NCBI GenBank assembly: GCA_051953655.1
Contig: JBQCIO010000079.1
Location: forward strand, 1-6,147
Direction of reading: 5' to 3'
Origin: JBQCHF01 sp051953655
GTDB taxonomy: Bacteria; Actinomycetota; Actinomycetes; Motilibacterales; Motilibacteraceae
Length of the DNA stretch: 6,147 nucleotides
The notes beneath the pieces are model-generated. The model was not told the origin of the DNA. It saw nothing but the letters and a program-made list of their open reading frames with translations, and did no database searches. A program made the translations under genes and the position numbers. Every line of letters starts with the position of its first letter. The stretch's first letter is position 1. This document shows positions 1-5,619 of this stretch, in pieces.

Positions 1-1
1 G

Positions 2-466
2 GCCACCTGGTCCTCCACCTTCGTGCGCGAGCGGCTCGCCGAGGGCGACGTGGAGGGGGCCGCGCACGTGCTCGGCCGGGCGCACCGGCTCGAGGGACCG
101 GTGGTCCACGGCGACCAGCGCGGGCGCACCATCGGCTACCCCACCGCCAACCTCGGCCTGCCGCCGGAGGCCGCGGTGCCCGCCGACGGCGTCTACGCCG
201 GCTGGCTCACCCGCGCCGACGGCACCCGGCTGCCGGCCGCGATCAGCATCGGCACCAACCCCACCTTCGACGGCACCCAGCGCCGGGTGGAGGCCTACGT
301 CCTGGACCGCGACGACCTCGAGCTCTACGACGAGCACGTCGCCGTGGACTTCGTGGCCCGGCTTCGCGAGACGCTGCGCTTCGACGGCGTCGGGCCGCTG
401 GTGGAGCAGATGGGCCGCGACGTCGACCGCAGCCGCGAGATCCTCGGCGTCGGCCGCCCGGCGTAG
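2..466 (+). CDS. ribF: RibF, C-terminal part (riboflavin kinase domain), 5'-truncated by the window edge
   Basis: This is the last 154 residues of the bifunctional riboflavin kinase/FMN adenylyltransferase, which phosphorylates riboflavin to FMN and then adenylylates FMN to FAD in the cytoplasm. The frame is open from base 2, so the gene begins outside the window; the GTG at 23 is internal. The first visible residues read WSSTFVRERL, matching the SSTxxR element that closes the N-terminal adenylyltransferase domain. The flavokinase domain follows: GRTIGYPTANL contains the PTAN motif, whose Thr and Asn bind Mg-ATP in characterised family members. AISIGTNPTFDG comes next, then VEAYVLD, whose Glu is at the position of the catalytic base. 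The tail (LYDEHVAVDFVARLRETLRFDG) is typical of the family and ends normally, so the 3' end is intact. ribF directly upstream of rpsO is the usual actinobacterial order. Family assignment is near certain. Confidence 0.96.
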   Translation, partial: ATWSSTFVRERLAEGDVEGAAHVLGRAHRLEGPVVHGDQRGRTIGYPTANLGLPPEAAVPADGVYAGWLTRADGTRLPAAISIGTNPTFDGTQRRVEAYVLDRDDLELYDEHVAVDFVARLRETLRFDGVGPLVEQMGRDVDRSREILGVGRPA

Positions 467-488
467 GGCGCCCGCCGGACCGGAGCGA

Positions 489-519
489 TTAGGGGCGGCT
501 CGCGGCCCGCTGGTAGCCT
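489..519 (+). promoter_or_regulatory. weak candidate promoter for rpsO
   Basis: TAGCCT at 514-519 fits the actinobacterial TANNNT -10 pattern and lies about 90 bp before the rpsO start. Upstream, TTAGGG at 489-494 is only a poor -35 match, with a 19-bp spacer. A start near 526 would give an rpsO leader of about 80 nt. Nothing else in the 140-bp gap looks more like a promoter, and rpsO genes commonly have their own. The match is weak, and transcription from ribF could also supply rpsO. Confidence 0.3.
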
Positions 520-520
520 C

Positions 521-587
521 GCTCCTGCCGGTGCGAGCACCGGTGTGAGCCGAGGCAGCCCTCGTGACCGAGACCGGGGGCGCTCAC
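521..587 (+). promoter_or_regulatory. structured rpsO 5' leader with competing helices, possible S15 autoregulatory element
   Basis: By eye, 521-550 folds into one hairpin: CCGGTG (528-533) and CACCGG (538-543) close a CGAG loop. The stem continues through two wobble pairs (527/544, 526/545) and one C/U mismatch to GCTC (521-524) with GAGC (547-550). Alternatively GTGAGC (545-550) pairs perfectly with GCTCAC (582-587), enclosing a small hairpin CGAGG (551-555)/CCTCG (560-564). The two pairings of 545-550 exclude each other. The region ends 8 nt before the rpsO Shine-Dalgarno. S15 is known to repress its own mRNA through leader structures in several bacterial phyla. That this is such a leader is inference; no covariation or binding has been tested. 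Confidence 0.35.
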
Positions 588-595
588 CTGGACCC

Positions 596-602
596 GAGGG
601 AG
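596..602 (+). promoter_or_regulatory. ribosome-binding site of rpsO
   Basis: GAGGGAG lies just upstream of the ATG at 607; the GAGG core is 7 nt from the start. It fixes the rpsO start and lies 8 nt downstream of the candidate regulatory helix that closes at 587, so a fold there could limit ribosome access. Confidence 0.75.
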
Positions 603-606
603 CCAT

Positions 607-876
607 ATGGCGCTCGACAGCGCGACCAAGAAGCAGATCATCGCCCAGTACGGTGCGAACGAGGCCGACACCGGCTCGGCCGAGGTCCAGGTGGCGATGC
701 TCTCCAAGCGCATCGCCGACCTCACCGAGCACCTCAAGGAGCACAAGCACGACCACCACAGCCGTCGTGGCCTGCTCCTGCTGGTCGGTCGGCGCCGCCG
801 GCTGCTCCAGTACATCGCCAAGAACGACATCCAGCGCTACCGCGACCTGATCGAGCGTCTCGGCCTGCGCCGCTAG
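607..876 (+). CDS. rpsO: 30S ribosomal protein S15
   Basis: The 89-residue product has exactly the usual S15 length and is recognisable end to end: MALDSATKKQIIAQYG, then DTGSAEVQVAMLSKRIADLTEHL, then HKHDHHSRRGLLLLVGRRRRLLQYI, ending in a basic helix. The conserved HDHHSRRGL stretch (residues about 40-48) is the part of S15 that contacts helix 22 and the three-way junction of 16S rRNA. S15 is a primary-binding protein of the small-subunit platform and forms an intersubunit bridge to the 50S subunit. The ATG has a good Shine-Dalgarno. The gene is followed at once by a strong hairpin, so rpsO probably makes its own short transcript, with some read-through into pnp. The structured leader upstream suggests feedback control by S15 itself, which is inference. 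Confidence 0.99.
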   Translation: MALDSATKKQIIAQYGANEADTGSAEVQVAMLSKRIADLTEHLKEHKHDHHSRRGLLLLVGRRRRLLQYIAKNDIQRYRDLIERLGLRR

Positions 877-885
877 CACTCCGCA

Positions 886-922
886 CCGCGGGGGCGGTCT
901 CCACCGGGGACCGCCCCCGCGG
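886..922 (+). terminator. strong rpsO terminator-like hairpin without U-tract
   Basis: The 14-nt arm at 886-899 (CCGCGGGGGCGGTC) is perfectly complementary to 909-922, with a 9-nt loop between. Three more pairs, one of them a wobble, can form inside the loop. It starts 9 nt after the rpsO stop. No T-run follows, as is common for actinobacterial intrinsic terminators. It could instead be an attenuator or an RNase III processing stem on the rpsO-pnp read-through RNA, or a 3' stabiliser for rpsO mRNA. Confidence 0.8.
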
Positions 923-934
923 CGCACCGGCAGT

Positions 935-992
935 CAGCACGTCAGCACCACCAGCACGACCAGCACGGCTCGTCAGACCAGCACGACCAGCA
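935..992 (+). repeat. imperfect short tandem repeat, CAGCAC core with 9-nt period
   Basis: CAGCAC begins at 935, 943, 952, 961 and 979, and a last copy, CAGCA, begins at 988. The spacings are 8, 9, 9, 18 and 9 nt. The commonest full unit is GACCAGCAC (958-966, 976-984, truncated at 985-992); the first two copies are the octamer GTCAGCAC in direct tandem (933-940, 941-948). The array lies between two strong hairpins in non-coding DNA. It may simply be slippage-generated sequence; no function is visible. Confidence 0.75.
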
Positions 993-1003
993 AGCACCAC
1001 CCG

Positions 1004-1028
1004 TCCGGCGGGGAGACGCCCCGCCGGA
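1004..1028 (+). terminator. second perfect hairpin in the rpsO-pnp spacer
   Basis: TCCGGCGGGG (1004-1013) pairs perfectly with 1019-1028 around a 5-nt loop (AGACG). No U-tract follows. It may be a back-up terminator for rpsO or a processing/attenuation stem in the pnp leader. The sequence alone cannot distinguish these. Confidence 0.55.
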
Positions 1029-1086
1029 AGGACAGCGAGCCGGCCGCACCGCAGCGGCCCTTCTCGCCCCGGTCCTCGGTAGTGGT

Positions 1087-1128
1087 CCCCGAGTCCCGCC
1101 CTGACACCCGTCAGGTGGGGGAGCGGGG
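1087..1128 (+). promoter_or_regulatory. bulged hairpin in the pnp leader
   Basis: CCTGAC (1100-1105) pairs with GTCAGG (1110-1115) around an ACCC loop. Past a bulged C at 1099 the stem continues with TCCCG (1094-1098) opposite 1116-1120, including wobbles. After a small internal loop it continues with CCCCG (1087-1091) against CGGGG (1124-1128). The 42-nt structure lies about 85 nt before the pnp start. PNPase in E. coli autoregulates through an RNase III-cut leader hairpin, so a similar role is possible here, but that is inference from position only. Confidence 0.4.
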
Positions 1129-1204
1129 GCTTCCATCGAAGACCGGCCCGCGAGGGGCCCGCACCGGACGGCCTGCTCCCTGCCAGATGTGACAGCAGAG
1201 GAAC

Positions 1205-1210
1205 AGGAGG
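1205..1210 (+). promoter_or_regulatory. ribosome-binding site of pnp
   Basis: A full AGGAGG consensus stands 4 nt before the ATG at 1215. It decides the pnp start and predicts efficient initiation. Confidence 0.88.
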
Positions 1211-1214
1211 ACCC

Positions 1215-3461
1215 ATGGAGGGTCAGAAGATCACCACCGCCGAGGCGAGCATCGACAACGGCCGCTTCGGCACCCGCACCGTCCGCTTCGAGACCGGCCG
1301 GCTCGCCCGGCAGGCCGCCGGCTCGGTCGCCGCGTACCTCGACGAGGAGACGATGCTCCTCTCGGCGACCACCGCGTCGAAGCACCCGAAGGAGCAGTTC
1401 GACTTCTTCCCGCTCACCGTCGACGTCGAGGAGCGGATGTACGCCGCGGGCCGCATCCCCGGCTCGTTCTTCCGTCGCGAGGGCCGCCCGTCCGAGGACG
1501 CCATCCTCACCTGCCGGCTCACCGACCGGCCGCTGCGCCCGTCCTTCGCGAAGGGCCTGCGCAACGAGGTCCAGGTCGTCATCACCGTGATGGCCCTGCA
1601 CCCCAACGACCTCTACGACGTCGTCGCGATCAACGCCGCGTCGGCCTCCACCCAGATCGCCGGCCTGCCCTTCAGCGGCCCGATCGGCGCCACCCGCGTC
1701 GCGCTCATCAGCGACGACCAGGGCGACCAGTGGGTGGCCTTCCCGACCCACGAGCAGCTCGAGGGCGCGGTCTTCGACATGGTCGTGGCCGGCCGGGTGC
1801 TCGACGACGGCGACGTCGCGATCATGATGGTCGAGGCCGAGGCCACCTCGTCGGCCTGGCGCCTGGTCAAGGAGGAGGGCCGCACGGCCCCCACCGAGGA
1901 GGTCGTGGCCCAGGGCCTGGAGGCCGCCAAGCCGTTCATCAAGGTGCTGTGCGAGGCGCAGGCGCGCCTGGCCGCCGAGGCGGCCAAGCCCACCGGCGAG
2001 TTCCCCCGCTTCCTGGAGTACCAGGACGACGTCTTCGAGGCCGTCGAGGCCGCGGTCGGGACCGAGCTGGCGGCGGCGCTCACCATCGGCGCCAAGCAGG
2101 AGCGCGAGGCCGAGCTCGACCGGGTCAAGGCGCTGGCCACCGAGCGCGTCGCCGGCCAGTTCGAGGGCCGGGAGAAGGAGATCGGCGGCGCCCTGCGCGC
2201 GCTGACCAAGAAGCTGGTGCGCCAGCGCATCCTGCGCGACAAGGTCCGCATCGACGGCCGCGGCCTGGCCGACATCCGGCCGCTGGCGGCCGAGGTCGAG
2301 GTCATCCCGCGGGTCCACGGCTCGGCCCTGTTCGAGCGCGGCGAGACCCAGATCCTGGGCATCACCACGCTGAACATGACCCGCATGGAGCAGCAGCTCG
2401 ACACGCTCTCGCCCGAGACGCGCAAGCGCTACATGCACAACTACAACTTCCCGCCCTACAGCACCGGCGAGACCGGCCGCGTGGGCTCCCCGAAGCGCCG
2501 CGAGATCGGCCACGGCGCGCTCGCCGAGCGCGCCCTCGTGCCGGTCCTGCCGAGCAAGGAGGAGTTCCCCTACGCCATCCGCCAGGTGTCCGAGGCGCTG
2601 GGCTCCAACGGCTCGACGTCGATGGGCTCGGTCTGCGCCAGCACCATGTCGCTGCTCAACGCCGGTGTGCCGCTCAAGGCGCCGGTGGCCGGCATCGCCA
2701 TGGGGCTGGTCTCGGACCAGGTCGACGGCAAGACCGAGTACGCCGCCCTCACCGACATCCTCGGGGCCGAGGACGCCTACGGCGACATGGACTTCAAGGT
2801 GGCCGGCACCAAGGAGTTCGTCACCGCGATCCAGCTCGACACCAAGCTCGACGGCATCCCGGCCTCGGTGCTGGCCGGCGCGCTCACGCAGGCCCGCGAC
2901 GCCCGGCTGCACATCCTCGACGTCATGCTCGAGGCGATCGACACGCCGGACGAGATGTCGCCGTACGCGCCGCGGATCATCACGGTGAAGATCCCGGTCG
3001 ACCAGATCGGCGCGGTCATCGGCCCCAAGGGCAAGATGATCAACCAGATCCAGGACGAGACCGGCGCCGACATCACCATCGAGGACGACGGCACGATCTA
3101 CATCGGCGCCACCGACGGCCCGTCGGCCGAGGCGGCCCGGGCGCAGATCAACGCCATCGCCAACCCGACGATGCCCGAGGTCGGCGAGCGCTACCTCGGC
3201 ACGGTGGTGAAGACGACGACCTTCGGCGCCTTCGTCTCGCTGATGCCGGGCAAGGACGGCCTGCTGCACATCTCGCAGATCCGCAAGATCGCCGGCGGCA
3301 AGCGGGTGGAGAACGTCGAGGACGTGCTCAAGGTCGGCAGCAAGGTGCAGGTCGAGATCGCCGAGATCGACCCGCGCGGCAAGCTCTCGCTCGTGCCGGT
3401 GCTCGAGGAGGGCGCCGAGGGCTCGAGCGTGGCCGAGCCGGCGTCGGCCTCCGCCGAGTGA
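1215..3461 (+). CDS. pnp: polynucleotide phosphorylase / guanosine pentaphosphate synthetase type (PNPase)
   Basis: This 748-residue protein is a 3'-5' phosphorolytic exoribonuclease that releases nucleoside diphosphates and can add tails in reverse; it works as a ring-shaped trimer. Order of parts: first RNase PH domain (about 15-220) with the FFRREGRP loop at 85-92; helical domain (about 250-335); second, catalytic RNase PH domain (about 342-560); KH domain with GPKG at 603-606; and S1 domain (about 656-730), ending in a short Glu/Ala/Ser tail. FERGETQ (373-379) and SNGSTS (464-469) match the phosphate/RNA-binding elements. Asp520, Asp526 and Lys528 in the EDAYGDMDFK stretch match the metal/catalytic residues Asp486, Asp492 and Lys494 of the E. 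coli enzyme. The length fits actinobacterial PNPase (about 740-750) rather than the 711 of E. coli. Actinobacterial copies are often called GpsI for reported pppGpp synthesis. Nothing is missing. Confidence 0.99.
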   Translation: MEGQKITTAEASIDNGRFGTRTVRFETGRLARQAAGSVAAYLDEETMLLSATTASKHPKEQFDFFPLTVDVEERMYAAGRIPGSFFRREGRPSEDAILTCRLTDRPLRPSFAKGLRNEVQVVITVMALHPNDLYDVVAINAASASTQIAGLPFSGPIGATRVALISDDQGDQWVAFPTHEQLEGAVFDMVVAGRVLDDGDVAIMMVEAEATSSAWRLVKEEGRTAPTEEVVAQGLEAAKPFIKVLCEAQARLAAEAAKPTGEFPRFLEYQDDVFEAVEAAVGTELAAALTIGAKQEREAELDRVKALATERVAGQFEGREKEIGGALRALTKKLVRQRILRDKVRIDGRGLADIRPLAAEVEVIPRVHGSALFERGETQILGITTLNMTRMEQQLDTLSPETRKRYMHNYNFPPYSTGETGRVGSPKRREIGHGALAERALVPVLPSKEEFPYAIRQVSEALGSNGSTSMGSVCASTMSLLNAGVPLKAPVAGIAMGLVSDQVDGKTEYAALTDILGAEDAYGDMDFKVAGTKEFVTAIQLDTKLDGIPASVLAGALTQARDARLHILDVMLEAIDTPDEMSPYAPRIITVKIPVDQIGAVIGPKGKMINQIQDETGADITIEDDGTIYIGATDGPSAEAARAQINAIANPTMPEVGERYLGTVVKTTTFGAFVSLMPGKDGLLHISQIRKIAGGKRVENVEDVLKVGSKVQVEIAEIDPRGKLSLVPVLEEGAEGSSVAEPASASAE

Positions 3462-4831
3462 CGAGCCGCGTGCGCCCCAGCTCGACCGGCTCGCTGCGGG
3501 CCGGGGCCCAGCGCCCCGGCACCACGCGGACCCTCGTCCGGGGGGACGGAGGCGGCGGCGTCGTCCGCCGCACCGTCCTCCCGGGCGGTCTGCGGGTGGT
3601 CACCGAGGCGATGCCCACGGTCCGCTCGGTCACCTTCGGCATCTGGGTGGGGGTGGGCTCGCGCGACGAGGCCCCCTCGCTCGCCGGTGCCTCGCACTAC
3701 CTCGAGCACGTGCTGTTCAAGGGCACGAAGCGGCGGGACGCGCTGGAGATCAGCGCGTCCATCGACGCCGTCGGTGGGGAGATGAACGCCTTCACCGGCA
3801 AGGAGTACACCTGCTTCTACGCCCGGGTGCTCGACGAGGACCTGCCCCTGGCCGTCGACGTCGTGTGCGACCTGGTCACCTCCTCGGTGGTCGCCGCCAA
3901 GGACGTCGACTCCGAGCGCGGGGTGGTGCTCGAGGAGATCGCCATGCGCGACGACGACCCGGGCGACCTCGTGCACGACGAGCTGCAGCTCGCGCTCTAC
4001 GGCGACACCCCGCTGGGTCGCTCCATCCTCGGCACCGTCGAGTCGATCGAGGCGCTCACCCGCACCGCCGTCCACGGCTACTACCGCCGGCGCTACAAGC
4101 CCGAGCAGATGGTGGTGGCCGCGGCCGGCAACCTCGACCACGCCACCGTCGTGCGGATGGTCCGCAAGGCCTTCACGGCTGCCGGGATGCTCGACGGGGC
4201 GGCGACCCCGGCCGAGCCGCGCGGCGGGAACCGCCCGCTCGTGGTCAAGCCCGGCGTCCGCCTGGTGCACCGCGACACCGAGCAGGCCAACGTCGTGCTC
4301 GGCCTGCCGGGCCTCTCGCGCTCGGACGAGCGGCGCTGGGCGCTCGGCGTGCTCAACGCCGCGCTGGGCGGCGGCATGAGCTCGCGCCTGTTCCAGGAGG
4401 TCCGCGAGAAGCGGGGCCTGGCCTACTCGGTCTACAGCTACGCCCAGCACTACGCCGACACCGGCCTGGTCGGGGTCTATGCCGGGTGCCAGCCGGCCAA
4501 GGTGCACGAGGTGCTCGGCATCTGCCGCGACGAGCTCGGGCGGGTCGTCTCCGACGGACTGTCGGAGGAGGAGATCGTGCGGGCCAAGGGCCAGCTGCGC
4601 GGCGGCCTCGTCCTCGGCCTGGAGGACACCGGCTCGCGGATGAGCCGGATCGGCAAGGGCGAGCTGCTGCACGGCGACCTGCTCACCGTCGACGAGCTGC
4701 TCGGCAAGATCGACGCGGTGACGCCCGACGACGTCGCGGCGGTGGCCGGCGAGCTGCTCGGCGGGGCGCCGACGCTGTCCGTCGTCGGGCCGTTCAAGAG
4801 CGAGGCGCGGTTCGCCCGCGCCGTGGCGTAG
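3458..4831 (+). CDS. M16 family zinc metalloprotease (pitrilysin/MPP-beta-like, PepR-type)
   Basis: This 457-residue M16 peptidase of the single-chain, two-domain kind probably acts as a dimer in the cytoplasm; no signal peptide or membrane segment is seen. The inverted zinc motif HYLEH lies at residues 80-84, with Glu83 as catalytic base. Glu160, in VVLEEIAMRDDDPGD, lies 80 residues after the first His, the spacing expected for the third zinc ligand. The second, non-catalytic M16 domain (about 205-400) carries GGGMSSRLFQEVREKRGLAY (304-323), whose Arg316 and Tyr323 are the conserved substrate-contact pair. The chosen GTG overlaps the pnp stop as GTGA with no Shine-Dalgarno, suggesting translational coupling; GTG 3470 is an alternative. 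The first 37 or so residues are a poorly conserved Arg/Gly-rich extension. M. tuberculosis has a comparable protein (PepR) beside its pnp. Natural substrate unknown. Confidence 0.96.
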   Translation: MTSRVRPSSTGSLRAGAQRPGTTRTLVRGDGGGGVVRRTVLPGGLRVVTEAMPTVRSVTFGIWVGVGSRDEAPSLAGASHYLEHVLFKGTKRRDALEISASIDAVGGEMNAFTGKEYTCFYARVLDEDLPLAVDVVCDLVTSSVVAAKDVDSERGVVLEEIAMRDDDPGDLVHDELQLALYGDTPLGRSILGTVESIEALTRTAVHGYYRRRYKPEQMVVAAAGNLDHATVVRMVRKAFTAAGMLDGAATPAEPRGGNRPLVVKPGVRLVHRDTEQANVVLGLPGLSRSDERRWALGVLNAALGGGMSSRLFQEVREKRGLAYSVYSYAQHYADTGLVGVYAGCQPAKVHEVLGICRDELGRVVSDGLSEEEIVRAKGQLRGGLVLGLEDTGSRMSRIGKGELLHGDLLTVDELLGKIDAVTPDDVAAVAGELLGGAPTLSVVGPFKSEARFARAVA

Positions 4832-4832
4832 A

Positions 4833-4850
4833 CCTACCGACCGTAGGAGG
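4833..4850 (+). promoter_or_regulatory. dapB ribosome-binding site partly inside a small hairpin
   Basis: AGGAGG (4845-4850) stands 6 nt before the dapB GTG at 4857. CCTAC (4833-4837) is perfectly complementary to GTAGG (4843-4847) across a 5-nt loop, so half of the Shine-Dalgarno could be paired. The hairpin begins 2 nt after the protease stop codon, so ribosomes finishing that gene would cover and open it, favouring coupled translation. The ribosome-binding site is certain; the hairpin role is a guess. Confidence 0.7.
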
Positions 4851-4856
4851 GACCAC

Positions 4857-5603
4857 GTGACGATCCGGGTCGGGGTGCTGGGGGCGCGCGGTCGCATGGG
4901 CTCGCAGGCCTGCCAGGCCGTGCAGGCGGCCGACGACCTGGAGCTGGTCGCTCAGGTCGACGTCGGCGACCCGTTCGCGGCGCTCGTCGACGCCGGGGCG
5001 CAGGTGGCCGTCGACCTCACCCACCCCGACGCGGTCATGGGCAACCTCGAGCAGTGCATCGGGGCGGGCATCCACGCGGTGGTGGGCACCACCGGCTTCA
5101 CCGACGAGCGGCTGGACACGCTGCGCGGCCGGCTGGCCGACGCCCCGGGCGTCGGGGTGCTGGTGGCGCCCAACTTCGCCATGGGCGCGGTGCTCATGAT
5201 GCGGTTCGCCGCGCAGGCGGCCCGGTTCTTCGAGTCGGTCGAGGTGGTCGAGCTGCACCACCCGGACAAGGCCGACGCCCCCAGCGGCACCGCCCGGCGC
5301 ACCGCCGAGCTGGTCGCGGCCGCCCGCCGGGAGGCCGGCCTGGGGCCGGTGCCCGACGCCACCACCGACGAGTACGACGGCGCGCGCGGTGCCGACGTCG
5401 AGGGCGTGGCGGTGCACTCGGTGCGGCTGCGCGGCCTGGTGGCGCACCAGGAGGTGCTGCTGGGCAACCCGGGGGAGACCCTCACCATCCGGCACGACTC
5501 GCTGGACCGGGTCTCGTTCATGCCCGGCGTGCTGCTCGGCGTGCGCACGGTCGGCTCCCGCCCCGGGCTCACCGTCGGGCTCGAGCACTACCTCGGGCTG
5601 TAG
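4857..5603 (+). CDS. dapB: 4-hydroxy-tetrahydrodipicolinate reductase
   Basis: DapB reduces the DapA product 4-hydroxy-tetrahydrodipicolinate to tetrahydrodipicolinate with NAD(P)H, in the pathway to meso-diaminopimelate (peptidoglycan) and lysine. The 248-residue length matches short actinobacterial forms (M. tuberculosis 245; E. coli 273). The N-terminal Rossmann fold opens with RVGVLGARGRMG (GARGRMG at 9-15). VVGTTG at 75-80 and APNFAMG at 104-110 line the cofactor and active site. The family signature ELHHPDKADAPSGTA (132-146) supplies the catalytic His134/His135 and Lys138, with PSGT binding the substrate carboxylate. The C-terminal region ends with the usual FMPGVLLGVR and LEHYLGL. The GTG start is fixed by an AGGAGG 6 nt upstream, only 25 bp after the protease gene, so both are probably on one mRNA. 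dapA is not in the window. Confidence 0.98.
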   Translation: MTIRVGVLGARGRMGSQACQAVQAADDLELVAQVDVGDPFAALVDAGAQVAVDLTHPDAVMGNLEQCIGAGIHAVVGTTGFTDERLDTLRGRLADAPGVGVLVAPNFAMGAVLMMRFAAQAARFFESVEVVELHHPDKADAPSGTARRTAELVAAARREAGLGPVPDATTDEYDGARGADVEGVAVHSVRLRGLVAHQEVLLGNPGETLTIRHDSLDRVSFMPGVLLGVRTVGSRPGLTVGLEHYLGL

Positions 5604-5619
5604 GGGAGTTGACCTCGCG

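Larger units (their letters stand above)
877..1214 (+). other. 338-bp rpsO-pnp spacer without a credible gene
   Basis: No frame here has a start, ribosome-binding site and recognisable product, and the frames open through it are by-products of high GC. In order it holds a 14-bp perfect hairpin (886-922), a CAGCAC repeat (935-992), a 10-bp perfect hairpin (1004-1028), a bulged hairpin (1087-1128), a short GGCCC/GGGCC hairpin (1145-1149 with 1155-1159) and the pnp ribosome-binding site. I see no convincing pnp promoter; TAGTGG at 1080-1085 lacks a spaced -35. In Streptomyces the rpsO-pnp spacer is known to carry a pnp promoter and a hairpin processed by RNase III, so one of these hairpins may act that way here. 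Confidence 0.7.

Noticed and set aside
23..25. GTG at 23 as a true start of a short standalone flavokinase
   Set aside because: The frame is open to base 2, and the residues before the GTG (WSSTF) continue the conserved RibF SSTxxR motif, so the gene is cut by the window edge.
931..1000. CRISPR-like array
   Set aside because: Units are 9 nt with essentially no spacers; there are no 20-40 nt repeats and no cas genes.
564..1082. Open frame running through rpsO and the spacer
   Set aside because: It is an out-of-frame reading of rpsO followed by Pro/Arg-rich spacer translation, with no homology visible.
1080..1085. TAGTGG as the pnp -10 box
   Set aside because: No acceptable -35 at proper spacing (TTCTCG is 13 bp away) and the last base does not fit TANNNT; too weak to list as a promoter.
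942..3269. Long open frame on the - strand (775 codons) opposite pnp
   Set aside because: Composition is dominated by Arg, Gly, Leu, Asp, Val and His with no recognisable domain. It lies opposite a fully conserved pnp and is a typical GC-rich antisense shadow.
1730..3457. Upstream extension of the protease reading frame through pnp, as if a 1033-aa protein
   Set aside because: The translation before 3458 is Arg/Gly/Ala-rich nonsense in the wrong frame of pnp. Real protease similarity starts after 3458.
3191..4897. Long open frame on the - strand (568 codons) opposite the protease gene
   Set aside because: Same low-complexity shadow composition, no ribosome-binding site or domain, and it covers the M16 gene and the end of pnp.
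5609..5614. TTGACC as a -35 element before the last gene
   Set aside because: No TANNNT -10 stands 16-19 bp downstream and the site lies within the dapB-membrane gene junction, so it is most likely chance.
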